A stretch of DNA of 64,000 nt from Weeksella massiliensis (GCA_000751595.1 CCMH01000018.1:1-64000), one strand, 5' to 3'. Counted from the stretch's first letter, positions 55,049 through 63,792 are shown. Notes: a model not told the origin generated them from the sequence alone. Program-made: numbers and translations.

Positions 55049-56299
55049 TTAGAATTGAGCCACAAAAAACTGCTCCATACCTTTGAATTTATGTGATACT
55101 TTTTGCATATCCTTACCAACTTTCTCGTTAAGTATCTTGGCATAAATCTGTGTTGTGGCAATGTTTTTATGCCCTAACATTTTGCTCAAACTTTCGAGCG
55201 GAACGCCCTCACTCAAAAACAATGTGGCAAATGTATGACGTGCCAAATGAAAGGTTACTTTCTTTTCTTTCAGGCAGTCAATAAGTTGTGATATTCTCTT
55301 TAGGCTGTCATTACAGATTGTATTTGAAGGTACAGGAAATACCTTTCCGTCCTTTGCAAATCCTGCATACTTTTCGATAATCATTTTCGGTATATCCAAA
55401 AGCATCACGTTTGACGATGTAGCCGTTTTCTTTCTGCGTACGATAATCCATTGATTGTCATCAAAGAAATCCTGAATATTACTGTTTCTAAGCCCTTTCA
55501 TATCCGAATAAGACAATCCTGTAAAGCAACTGAACACAAACAAATCTTTAACCAATTCGTCTTTCTTTTTCTCGCAGTTGAATGTTACAAGCTGTTCCAA
55601 CTCGTTCCGTAGCAGATAACCTCTGTCTTTGTCCTTTTTAGTGTTCTTGTACTCGCTGAACGGATTGAAAGCAAGATGCTTTCTGCTCATTGCTAATCGA
55701 CAAAGCGTGGTAAAGCCAATCATATACAGCCAAATGGTGTTGTGCGCCAAGCTTTGGGCGTCACGCAGGTAGTAATCAAATTCCTGTACAAAATCAGGAG
55801 TAAGGTCGTTAAAAGACACATCGGAATAACCATATTTTGTAAGTGCAAAATTTCGAAGATGTTTCAAAAGTATTTTGTATTTACTGCGTGTGCCATTTAC
55901 CCGAAGTCCACTATTAACCTTTTTCTCATAGTCGGACAGGAACTGTTCATAGAATTTGAAAAAGGTCAGTTCTCCACTTTCCATACCGAGAAAGGTGTTT
56001 TTAAGTTTAGCACTGTTTACAGCCCCCTCATTCTTCAGAATTTTGGAATAGCATTCCTCAATACCCGAACGAATTTTGTCAAGTTTCCTGTTTGTGTCTT
56101 GTGCTTCTCGGCTTTTACCTAAAACCCTACCGTACTTCAAATCCCAATTTGTTGCGGAAATATCCAGCTTTGTACTGAATGCAGACTGTTTGCCGTTTAC
56201 GGTAATTCTGCACATAACCGTAACTTTTCCGTTTTTCTTTGGAGCGTTCTTTTTAAGATAGAACAATACCTTAAACGTTGATTTTTTTGTCGTTTCCAT
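55049..56299 (-). CDS. Tyrosine recombinase (integrase) of the element
   Basis: A 416-residue tyrosine integrase starting METTKKSTFKVLFYLKKN, the Bacteroidota conjugative element type. It has an N-terminal arm-binding and SAM-like part, then a catalytic domain with the HxxR box HLARHTFATLFLSEG (about 351-365), the second His in GHKN (about 377) and the nucleophile Tyr in TTQIYAKI (about 386). The first catalytic Arg region reads FTGLSYSDMKGL, with Ser in place of Arg, usual for this group. It lies about 0.26 kb from the right border and presumably made the 12-bp att cores. Confidence 0.92.
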   Translation of the reverse strand: METTKKSTFKVLFYLKKNAPKKNGKVTVMCRITVNGKQSAFSTKLDISATNWDLKYGRVLGKSREAQDTNRKLDKIRSGIEECYSKILKNEGAVNSAKLKNTFLGMESGELTFFKFYEQFLSDYEKKVNSGLRVNGTRSKYKILLKHLRNFALTKYGYSDVSFNDLTPDFVQEFDYYLRDAQSLAHNTIWLYMIGFTTLCRLAMSRKHLAFNPFSEYKNTKKDKDRGYLLRNELEQLVTFNCEKKKDELVKDLFVFSCFTGLSYSDMKGLRNSNIQDFFDDNQWIIVRRKKTATSSNVMLLDIPKMIIEKYAGFAKDGKVFPVPSNTICNDSLKRISQLIDCLKEKKVTFHLARHTFATLFLSEGVPLESLSKMLGHKNIATTQIYAKILNEKVGKDMQKVSHKFKGMEQFFVAQF

Positions 56300-56410
56300 A
56301 CTCACAATTCTTAATGATAAAATTAAACCTATGTGAGCTACTGAACAATATGAAAAACTATGCAGAAAGCTGAAATACAGTATTTTAAAACGATTGTTTC
56401 TAATATTTAA

Positions 56411-56428
56411 AAGTAACGTTTTAGTAAC
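56411..56428 (+). repeat. Subterminal repeat, right (candidate integrase arm site)
   Basis: AAGTAACGTTTTAGTAAC, two mismatches from 39012-39029 at the other end. Both are in direct orientation. Confidence 0.55.
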
Positions 56429-56483
56429 CTTACTTTTGCCAAACCTCGCTTTTTACTGCTTTTTACCTCATTACCAAAAAATC

Positions 56484-56521
56484 ACAAAACGGCTGTAAAG
56501 CCCTTATTTACAACCGTTTTG
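56484..56521. terminator. Hairpin at right end of element
   Basis: CAAAACGGCTGTAAA pairs with TTTACAACCGTTTTG (one G-T pair) around a 7-8 bp loop. It probably insulates the element's right end from host transcription. Confidence 0.6.
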
Positions 56522-56556
56522 CCTGTTATTAATCTTTAATGTATTTTTACTGAAAC

Positions 56557-56568
56557 TTTATTTTAAAG
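56557..56568. repeat. Element attachment core, right copy (attR)
   Basis: TTTATTTTAAAG, identical to 38938-38949. The base after it resumes the interrupted CotH-type gene in frame (AAA then GAT). Confidence 0.9.
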
Positions 56569-56957
56569 ATATTGATCAAACGATTGAAGCAATTGCTTTA
56601 CCAGGATATAAATTTTCGCATTGGGAAGGAGATATCGAATCTACCGAACAGAAACTAACGATTCGCCCGACAGAAGATCTATATGTGAAAGCAGTTTTTG
56701 ATAAGAAAATGGGCTTAGGAGATATCGATAAAGTTGATTTTTTACTCTATCCTAATCCCGCTCGTGAAAAGTTGTTTGTGCAGTCATCATCAGCTTCGGC
56801 CATCGATTATACGATCACGACGATGGTTGGTCAGCAAATATTACAAAGCTCTACTAAAACGAATGAAATCGATATCCGAGGACTCAAACCGGGTGTTTAT
56901 TTTATTCAATTGGTTCAAGATCATAAAAAAGTAACTAAGAAATTTATCAAACAATAA
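56569..56957 (+). pseudogene. CotH-type T9SS protein, 3' part (disrupted)
   Basis: The continuation of the gene broken at 38949. The frame across the join gives KDIDQTIEAIALPGYKFSHW, then a C-terminal type IX sorting domain (YPNPAREKLFVQ, then LKPGVYFIQL and KKFIKQ at the end). With both parts joined the gene would be 1,632 bp (543 codons and stop) but with a TAG at codon 120. It ends before a terminator. Confidence 0.88.
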
Positions 56958-56977
56958 TTCAACTAAAAATCCAAATA

Positions 56978-57005
56978 AAGTCGCTAATTGAGCGACTTTT
57001 TTTAT
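56978..57005 (+). terminator. Terminator
   Basis: AAAGTCGCT pairs with AGCGACTTT, followed by a T run, 20 bp after the CotH-type gene end. Confidence 0.9.
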
Positions 57006-57105
57006 TATAACTGAATAAGTTTTCAGAACTTTAACAAATAATTGAGGCAATTAAAACAACCAAGAGCGTACTTTTCGCATCTAAACGATAAGAAAGAAAT
57101 ATATT

Positions 57106-57633
57106 TTGGACGAGAAACAAATGATAAAAGCTTGTATCAATCATGATTCAAAAGCACAAAAAATGCTTTATGAAAAATATGATGCACGATTTTTTGGAGT
57201 TTGTAAACGGTATTTTTCTAATATTCAACAAGCCGAAGATGCCTTGGTAAAAGGATTCTTAAAAGTTTTTCAGAATTTAGAATCTTATCAATTTCAAGGA
57301 AGTTTTGAAGGTTGGATGCATCGGATTTTTGTCAATGAATGCCTGATGGAATTGCGCAAAAACAAAGCGATAATGGTAGATTATGATCAGTCTACCGAAG
57401 CCAAAGCACTGATGGCAACCGAAAATACATCGCTCGAAGAACAAGATGTTATGCAGACTTTGTTTCTTTTACCAGAAGGTTGTCGTTTGGTTTTTACTCT
57501 TTTTGTGCTAGAAGGGTACAAACATAAAGAAATCGCCGAAGCCTTGAATATATCAGAAGGAACTTCTAAATCGCAGCTCAATCTAGCTAAAACAAAGCTA
57601 AAAGAGTTGTTGAGCAAACAAACTAATCAATAG
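57106..57633 (+). CDS. ECF-type RNA polymerase sigma factor
   Basis: A 175-residue sigma-70 family ECF factor: region 2 (about 22-90, ARFFGVCKRYFSNIQQAEDALVKGF) and region 4 (about 120-170, LFVLEGYKHKEIAEALNISEGTSKSQL). It starts with TTG at 57106, giving MDEKQMIKACI as in relatives; an ATG at 57121 is the alternative. It is paired, 4 bp later, with a membrane protein gene, the usual sigma/anti-sigma order. Confidence 0.9.
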   Translation: MDEKQMIKACINHDSKAQKMLYEKYDARFFGVCKRYFSNIQQAEDALVKGFLKVFQNLESYQFQGSFEGWMHRIFVNECLMELRKNKAIMVDYDQSTEAKALMATENTSLEEQDVMQTLFLLPEGCRLVFTLFVLEGYKHKEIAEALNISEGTSKSQLNLAKTKLKELLSKQTNQ

Positions 57634-57637
57634 AAAG

Positions 57638-58528
57638 ATGATGGAAAAGGATAACATAGAAGAACTTTTTCGGGAGCAAGCGAAAAAATTAGAAGAAAAA
57701 CCCGAAGAACAAGTTTGGCAAAAACTAGAAAAACAATTGCATCCTAAAAAAGAAATTCATTGGACAAATTTCAAGGATAGTGTTTGGTTTTCGGCAGCTG
57801 TGTACGCCCTAATTGCTGTTCCGATTTTTGTTTTGTATTTTATCGAAAAAGGAAATTCTTCATCGGAAATAGAAACGATGATCGTTTCGAATGTCGAATC
57901 AAGTCCAGAAAAAGGACCGCAAAAAGGACAACAAGCAGAAGGGGTAGATAAGATAGAATTGACCAAGAAAGAAGAAACTTTTAAAAAAGAATTGGCGAAA
58001 AATTCGGTAGAAAAAGCACCAATCAAAACACAACAAAAAATAGAAGATACAGGAGAAGTAGAAAAAGATGGGATTGCTATTTCCGAAGAAAATCAACCCA
58101 TTTTAGCTGCTAATTTAGACGTAAATAAAATGTCTGATGAAGAAATAGAGCATCCGAAAGCGATAGCCTCGGCCAATCAATTCGATGAAGTAAGACCTAC
58201 AAAAATGGCTTCGCAAAGGGTTGAAATTCAAAAAGAAGGACAAGAAGTTGAGCATAAAAATCAAAAAATAGAGCAAGCCAAAGAAAAAGAAGATGTTGTT
58301 TTTTTACCCGATCAATTTTTGGTTTTGGATTCGATATTCAAAGTCAATTTCAGAATCAAAGAAAAAACACCGAATCAATTGCTATTCAAGAATAAAGAAG
58401 TCGAATTGCGCTTTCGAAAAGATGAAAAAGATTCGATTGTCATTGAATCCAATGATCAAATCAATCCTACCATAAAAGAAAAAATTGAAAAACGAAAAAA
58501 AGATATTTTTCGCTGGTATGAAAAATAA
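57638..58528 (+). CDS. Putative anti-sigma factor, single-helix membrane protein
   Basis: A 296-residue protein with a cytosolic N-terminal part (about 1-48, NIEELFREQAKKLEEKPEEQVW), one transmembrane helix (about 50-70, WFSAAVYALIAVPIFVLYFI), a low-complexity Glu/Lys/Gln-rich linker (about 80-215) and a C-terminal folded segment (VVFLPDQFLVLDSIFKVNF). The N-terminal LxxxA..LEEKP..VWxKLE pattern resembles anti-sigma domains of Bacteroidota. It is not firmly in any family. It is coupled to the sigma factor gene. Confidence 0.7.
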   Translation: MMEKDNIEELFREQAKKLEEKPEEQVWQKLEKQLHPKKEIHWTNFKDSVWFSAAVYALIAVPIFVLYFIEKGNSSSEIETMIVSNVESSPEKGPQKGQQAEGVDKIELTKKEETFKKELAKNSVEKAPIKTQQKIEDTGEVEKDGIAISEENQPILAANLDVNKMSDEEIEHPKAIASANQFDEVRPTKMASQRVEIQKEGQEVEHKNQKIEQAKEKEDVVFLPDQFLVLDSIFKVNFRIKEKTPNQLLFKNKEVELRFRKDEKDSIVIESNDQINPTIKEKIEKRKKDIFRWYEK

Positions 58529-58560
58529 AATAATTATCTTTCTGCCTATAAATTAACACA

Positions 58561-60171
58561 ATGCGAAAAATATTTACAGTAGGATTAGGGCTTTTTTGTG
58601 GCTTTTTATCTGCACAAGAATTGGTTTTTGTTGAGTTTAAAGATAAACCACAAGCAACCGTTGCGCTTAATCAACCTTTAAGCATTCTTACTCAAGATGC
58701 GTTGGATAGACGAAGCAAAAGAGGGGTGAATCTCGATGAACGAGATGTGCCTTTGGAAGCTACGTATGTGCAACAAGTGAAGCAAAATTTTCCGATTTTA
58801 GGTTTTTCTAAATGGCTCAATGGAGTAGTGGTGAATGCGAATTCTGAGCAAGATATTCTTAGCCTTTCTCAATTACCTTTTGTGAAAAAAGTGCAAACAT
58901 TTGTTCAAAATCCAGATGCGGTACGAACTGAAAATAAAGCTCCAAAATTTTCTGCCTCAACTAAAAATCAAGACAGAACCAAAGCGCAAGTTTCGGATGA
59001 GTTTATTCAACAACTAAATTTACAAGTATTACATAGTCAGGGATTTACAGGTAAAAATGTAAAATTAGCTGTGATCGATGCTGGTTTTCCGTACGTCAAT
59101 ACCATGCAAGCTTTTGCGAATAGTAGAAATAATAATCGCATAAAATTTACGTATGATTTTGTGACCAAAAGTGCCAATGTTTATGATCTAAATTCCAATG
59201 ATCATGGAACAATGGTTTTGAGTAATATTGCTGCAAAAACTTCTGAATATACAGGGACAGGTTACGATGCCGATTTGTATCTTTTCCGGACGGAAGATGC
59301 GCCGACAGAAACCCCTTTAGAAATGGTTTATTGGGTGATGGCCGCCGAAAAAGCCGATAGCTTGGGAGTAGATGTTATCAATTCTTCTTTGGGATATTAT
59401 GAGTTTGATGATCCTCGATACGATTATTCTCATGAGGATTTGGATGGTAAAACGACTTATATCACTCGAGGGGCAAATATTGCTGCCGAGAAAGGAATGA
59501 TTTTGGTGATTTCTGCCGGAAATGAACGTTCTACCAATTGGGGTAAAATTTCTGCTCCTGCAGATGCACATAATATCTTAACGATTGGTGCTGTCAATTT
59601 ACAAGGAAACATAGCTTATTTTTCATCTTATGGACCGACAGCAGATAACCGCATAAAGCCAGATGTGGTCGCTTTGGGCGTTTCGGTGCCGGTGTACAAT
59701 TATAGTTGGTGGGGCGAGGAAATTGAGCGCAACAACGGAACTTCTTTTTCTTCTCCAATCACGGCAGGTGCAGTGGCTTCTTTGATTCAGAAATATGAGA
59801 ATTTTACGGTAGCGCAAATCATAGAAGCTGTTCAGAAAGCAGGAAATCGTTATCAAAATCCGAACAATGATTTTGGATATGGAATTCCAGATTTTGCAAA
59901 AGCGATGCAATATTTAGATGAAAATCTTTCGACAACCGTTTTTGCAAATCAAAACATAGAAATTTACCCAAATCCGACCAAAGATCGGTTAACGGTAAAG
60001 TCAGCTACTTCGATCGATCGATTAGAGATTTTGGATATGAATGGACGTGTTGTTCGCGAGTATTTTAAGAAGAACTCTATTTCTTTGCAAAGTCTTCTGA
60101 AAGGAGTTTATTTCGTGAAGATTTATTTTTCGGATGGAAAAGAAGTTACTCAAAAAATTATCAAAGAGTAA
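58561..60171 (+). CDS. Secreted S8 (subtilisin-like) protease with T9SS sorting domain
   Basis: A 536-residue protein with a signal peptide ending FLSAQ, an N-terminal propeptide-like region (about 20-140), an S8 catalytic domain with Asp in LAVIDAGFP (about 173), His in SNDHGTMVLSN (about 217), Asn in VISAGNERS and Ser in NNGTSFSSPITAG (about 396), then a C-terminal type IX sorting domain (about 460-536, IEIYPNPTKDRLTV, LKGVYFVKI). It should be exported to the surface or medium. It is 32 bp after the membrane protein gene, so the sigma system may control it. Confidence 0.93.
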   Translation: MRKIFTVGLGLFCGFLSAQELVFVEFKDKPQATVALNQPLSILTQDALDRRSKRGVNLDERDVPLEATYVQQVKQNFPILGFSKWLNGVVVNANSEQDILSLSQLPFVKKVQTFVQNPDAVRTENKAPKFSASTKNQDRTKAQVSDEFIQQLNLQVLHSQGFTGKNVKLAVIDAGFPYVNTMQAFANSRNNNRIKFTYDFVTKSANVYDLNSNDHGTMVLSNIAAKTSEYTGTGYDADLYLFRTEDAPTETPLEMVYWVMAAEKADSLGVDVINSSLGYYEFDDPRYDYSHEDLDGKTTYITRGANIAAEKGMILVISAGNERSTNWGKISAPADAHNILTIGAVNLQGNIAYFSSYGPTADNRIKPDVVALGVSVPVYNYSWWGEEIERNNGTSFSSPITAGAVASLIQKYENFTVAQIIEAVQKAGNRYQNPNNDFGYGIPDFAKAMQYLDENLSTTVFANQNIEIYPNPTKDRLTVKSATSIDRLEILDMNGRVVREYFKKNSISLQSLLKGVYFVKIYFSDGKEVTQKIIKE

Positions 60172-60193
60172 ACTTCTATTCTAATAAAAAATG

Positions 60194-60228
60194 AAACAGT
60201 ACAAAGTATAATTTTGTACTGTTTTTTT
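60194..60228 (+). terminator. Terminator
   Basis: AAACAGTACAAA pairs with TTTGTACTGTTT, followed by a T run, 22 bp after the protease stop. Confidence 0.9.
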
Positions 60229-60491
60229 AAGAAAAAATATTAGATAAAGACAAAAATAAGCAAAACGGTTAAGACCGTTACTATACAGCGGTTTATAAAA
60301 GAGCAGTACAAAGTTGGAAGTTGGTGTACGTTAGGTTTTAGACTAAAAAAGACAGGGTTAGGTTACTAAATCATTACTGATTAAAATAGCTGAACTAATA
60401 TTTAAGTGATTATAATTCAATCATTTGCTTCGGTTTTCATCATTCCTTATAACTCATTGATAGTTAATTTTAAACATTAAACAATTGAGTT

Positions 60492-61757
60492 ATGGAGACA
60501 GTGAAAAGATCCACTTTCAAGTTGTTATTTTACTTGAAGAAAAATGAGCCAAAAAAGAATGGTAATGTTCCCATCATGGGGCGAATTACTATTGACGGAA
60601 CCCCAAAAACATTTGCGGCTAAATTAGAAATTAACCCCGATAATTGGGATTTAAAGCACGGAAGGGTTTTGGGAAAGAGTGCTCCGGCATTAAGTATTAA
60701 TCTGAAGTTGGATAATATCAGGGTGCGTGTCAACAAAATTTACGATGATATGCTTAAAGATGAAGGTTTTGCTACATCACAAAAAGTAAAACTATCATTT
60801 TTAGGTGTTGGTGTCATGGATGATGCTATACTTAAAGTTTTCAAGGACCAAAATGAGGAATTCGAAAAAATGGTAAGCAAAGGCAAGCGTTCTCAGAACA
60901 CCTATAATAAATATAAAACTGTTTACAGACATCTTTGTGAGTTTATTAAGGAACGCTATCACAGAGAAGATATGGCTTTTAGGGAACTCACTTCCGACTT
61001 CATTCGGGAGTTTGATTTCTTTCTCCGTATTGATAAGGAATGTACACATAACACTGTTTGGGTTTATACCATGCCTGTAATCGCTTTGGCAGATCTGGCT
61101 ATCAAAAAAGGTCTAATCCGTCAAAATCCTTTTGAAGACTATGAGATCAGTATGCAGGAAACTGATCGTAGCTACCTTTTAAAAGAAGATGTGGAAAAGC
61201 TGATGCTTCTAAAACCTTCTAAGCCTAAATACGAGCTTGTAAAAGATCTCTTTATTTTTAGTTGCTTCACAGGACTTTCTTATATCGATATCCAAAAACT
61301 GAAATGGAGCAATATACAGTCCTTCTTTGACGGCCACCAGTGGATTATTAGCAAAAGAAAAAAATCAGACGTTGCTTCGAATGTCCGCCTTTTAGAAATT
61401 CCTAAACGTATCATTGAGAAGTACAGAGGTATTACCCGTGATGATTATGTTTTTCCAGTTCCTTCCAACGCTACCTCTAACAGCCATGTGAAGAAACTCA
61501 TAGAAGAAGCAGAAATCATTACGGAACATAAAGTAACCTTTCATACTGCACGCCATACATTTGCAACAATGTTCTTAACGGAGGGCGTGCCACTTGAAAG
61601 TCTTAGTAAAATGATGGGACACAAAAATATTTCCACCACACAGATTTATGCCAAAATTACAAGCCAAAAAATAAGCAAGGATATGGATATTGTTGCTGAT
61701 AAATTCGCTGGAATGGAAGCAGCATTTATTGAAATGGAAGAAGAAGCTCCAATATAA
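60492..61757 (+). CDS. Tyrosine recombinase (integrase) of second element
   Basis: A 421-residue integrase, clearly homologous to the one at 55049-56299 (METVKRSTFKLLFYLKKNEPKKNG, and a C-terminal HTARHTFATMFLTEG, GHKN and TTQIYAKI with the nucleophile Tyr). The region around the first Arg reads FTGLSYIDIQKL, with Ser there, as in its relative. It points into the second element, as the first one points into its own, so the two elements are mirrored across a 3.6-kb stretch of host DNA. It is followed by a terminator. Confidence 0.92.
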   Translation: METVKRSTFKLLFYLKKNEPKKNGNVPIMGRITIDGTPKTFAAKLEINPDNWDLKHGRVLGKSAPALSINLKLDNIRVRVNKIYDDMLKDEGFATSQKVKLSFLGVGVMDDAILKVFKDQNEEFEKMVSKGKRSQNTYNKYKTVYRHLCEFIKERYHREDMAFRELTSDFIREFDFFLRIDKECTHNTVWVYTMPVIALADLAIKKGLIRQNPFEDYEISMQETDRSYLLKEDVEKLMLLKPSKPKYELVKDLFIFSCFTGLSYIDIQKLKWSNIQSFFDGHQWIISKRKKSDVASNVRLLEIPKRIIEKYRGITRDDYVFPVPSNATSNSHVKKLIEEAEIITEHKVTFHTARHTFATMFLTEGVPLESLSKMMGHKNISTTQIYAKITSQKISKDMDIVADKFAGMEAAFIEMEEEAPI

Positions 61758-61776
61758 TGACAACTATTTATATGTT

Positions 61777-61805
61777 AAGCAGGATCGTTAAATCCTGCTT
61801 TTTTT
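61777..61805 (+). terminator. Integrase terminator
   Basis: AAGCAGGAT pairs with ATCCTGCTT around a 6-bp loop, followed by a T run. Confidence 0.9.
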
Positions 61806-62033
61806 ATGCCTATACTTTTATAGTCTAAGCACATTTACGTCTTTCACACTCCCCTCTGAATAAAAGAGCTTATACTACTTCTTGAAATAGAAAATTGAAA
61901 AACATAGCCCTGCTTTTCCCTCTCTTTATATTTTCCAAATCTCTATCACCGGCTTTAGAGCCGGGTCATTTATTCCATAAAATTTAAGACAAAATATTTC
62001 CATAATCAACCGGTAAAAAGGCAGCCAAAGTAC

Positions 62034-62145
62034 GGCGGTCACCCACGCTCAATCCCAGCAAAAAGACTACGGCATAAACGGTTTCCTCCCTAAAGGTGCC
62101 CTCCAATTATTCCGTTTCCTTTTGGCTTTCCCCTCTGACCGCCTT
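62034..62145. repeat. Imperfect inverted repeat, related to 52627-52770
   Basis: GGCGGTCA (62034-62041) pairs with TGACCGCC (62136-62143). The inner arm from 62107 to 62145, reverse-complemented, reads AAGGCGGTCAGAGGGG, then CCAAAAGGAAACGGAATAA, nearly the same as 52627-52664 in the first element. 61806-62281 holds no other gene I can support. Confidence 0.6.
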
Positions 62146-62281
62146 GATAGTCTGCTTTCTTTTTTCCGGTTTTTCTTTTGGAAAAAATTATGCGAAGCGA
62201 AGCCGAGTAAACCACAACAGGGAGCAGGAAACGAGAAAAGCGAACGTAACAAAATTTAAAACTTTTAAAACAGGAACGATT

Positions 62282-62674
62282 ATGAACATCATCGGAAGAC
62301 TGACAAGGGATGCGGAAGTACGCACAACGTCACAGGACAAACAAGTAGTAAACTTTTCAGTAGCAACCAACGACAGCTACAAAAACAAGCAGGGCGAACG
62401 CATTGAGCAAACCACCTATTTTGACTGCTCTTATTGGATTTCTGCAAAGGTAGCCACATTACTCACAAAAGGCACTTTGGTAGAACTCACAGGACGAGTA
62501 AGCACAAGAGCGTGGACAGGCAATGACGGAGAGCCGAGAGCAGGACTGAATTTCCATACCTCAAATATCAAACTGTATGGAGGTGGTAAGAGAACCGAAA
62601 CGGTACAGGCTACTGCACAAACAGGAAGCAACACTACAGCAGGACAAGGAACAGAGGACGACCTACCATTTTAA
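62282..62674 (+). CDS. ssb: Single-stranded DNA-binding protein
   Basis: A 130-residue SSB: an OB-fold starting MNIIGRLTRDAEVRTTSQDK with FDCSYWISAKVATLLTKG and LVELTGRVSTRAW, and an acidic C-terminal tip EDDLPF that recruits partner proteins. It starts at the ATG at 62282; an open frame reaches upstream to 62096 but belongs to the repeat region. It is an element-borne copy, expected to protect transferred single strands. Confidence 0.92.
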   Translation: MNIIGRLTRDAEVRTTSQDKQVVNFSVATNDSYKNKQGERIEQTTYFDCSYWISAKVATLLTKGTLVELTGRVSTRAWTGNDGEPRAGLNFHTSNIKLYGGGKRTETVQATAQTGSNTTAGQGTEDDLPF

Positions 62675-62718
62675 CAACAAGTATTCAATCATTTTTCAAA
62701 CATCAAAATTTTAGCATT

Positions 62719-63792
62719 ATGGCACATAATATCAATTTCAACGAGCAAACAGGGCGTTATTCATTTTTTAGTGTAAAACAAAAAGCGTGGCACGGTTTGG
62801 GGCAAATCGTAGAGCAATACCCGACAAGCGAAGAAGCTATCCGACACGCAGGATTAGATTATGAGGTGGTTAAATCCCCATTGTTTACCAAAGGTTCGGG
62901 TATTATCGAAACCGCCAACGGTATCGAGATAGGCAGTAGCGAATTGGAAGTACCTAACTATTTCGCCAACATACGCACCGATAACAATGCCGCATTGGGT
63001 GTAGTTGGTAAGGATTACCACATCGTACAGAACCGTGAAGCCTTTAATTTCTTTGATGCCATTGTAGGTGGTGGCGAGGGTATTCTATACGAAACCGCAG
63101 GAGCATTGGGCAACGGAGAACGCATTTTTATCACAGCAAAACTGCCCGATTATATCCGTGTAGGCAATGGCGATGACGTGACAGAAAAATATATCTTCCT
63201 CACGACTTCACACGATGGTAGCGGAAGTATTACAGCTGCTTTTACACCTATCCGTATCGTATGCCAAAACACGCTGAATGCTTCCTTACGCAATATGACT
63301 AACGTAGTCCGTATCAAACATACTTCGGGAGCAAAACAACGTATTGAAAACGCCCACAAGATTATGGGATTGGCAAACACACTGAGCAACCAATTAGAGA
63401 ACATATTTAATAATTGGTCGAAAGTGAGAGTAACAGACCAAGAGGTCAAAAAGCTAATCCAATTGGCACTTTGCCCGAACAAAGAAACGCTTGACTTACT
63501 CAAAAAAGGTGCGGAAGATGAAGTTTCTACCGTGTTCAAAAATGTGGTTGATGATGCTTTTAGTTATGCAATGTTAAGCGACACCCAACAAATGGACACC
63601 ACCAAAGGCACATTGTTCGGAGCGTACAACGCTGTGACAGGCTATTATCAGAATGTGAGAAATTACAAGAATGAGGAAGCCAAATTGCAGAGCATTGTAT
63701 TGGGCGGTACTGCCCAACTCAAATCACAGAAAGCATTTGAATTGTGTACTGCCTTTGCTTTGGACGGTGCGGAAATCTTAACCCTTAATTAG
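62719..63792 (+). CDS. DUF932 protein (phage/plasmid-like)
   Basis: A 357-residue protein of the DUF932 family, common in phages, plasmids and conjugative elements. The start is MAHNINFNEQTGRYSFFSVKQKAWHGLG, with conserved VVGKDYHIVQNREAFNFFDAIVG and TSHDGSGSITAAFTPIRIVCQNTL. The role is unknown. It follows ssb by 44 bp on the same strand. Confidence 0.88.
   Translation: MAHNINFNEQTGRYSFFSVKQKAWHGLGQIVEQYPTSEEAIRHAGLDYEVVKSPLFTKGSGIIETANGIEIGSSELEVPNYFANIRTDNNAALGVVGKDYHIVQNREAFNFFDAIVGGGEGILYETAGALGNGERIFITAKLPDYIRVGNGDDVTEKYIFLTTSHDGSGSITAAFTPIRIVCQNTLNASLRNMTNVVRIKHTSGAKQRIENAHKIMGLANTLSNQLENIFNNWSKVRVTDQEVKKLIQLALCPNKETLDLLKKGAEDEVSTVFKNVVDDAFSYAMLSDTQQMDTTKGTLFGAYNAVTGYYQNVRNYKNEEAKLQSIVLGGTAQLKSQKAFELCTAFALDGAEILTLN

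Larger units (their letters stand above)
38950..56568. mobile_element. Integrative mobilizable element with metal-efflux island (17.6 kb)
   Basis: Bounded by the 12-bp repeat TTTATTTTAAAG; the interrupted gene continues in frame on either side. It has a tyrosine integrase near the right end, a relaxase plus MobA-like accessory protein, DUF3408 and two HTH proteins, a broken rteC, a GIY-YIG nuclease and a nine-kilobase leftward metal-efflux island. No transfer (tra) or coupling genes are seen, so it should need a helper conjugative element. Its genes have a visibly higher G+C than the host. Confidence 0.9.
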
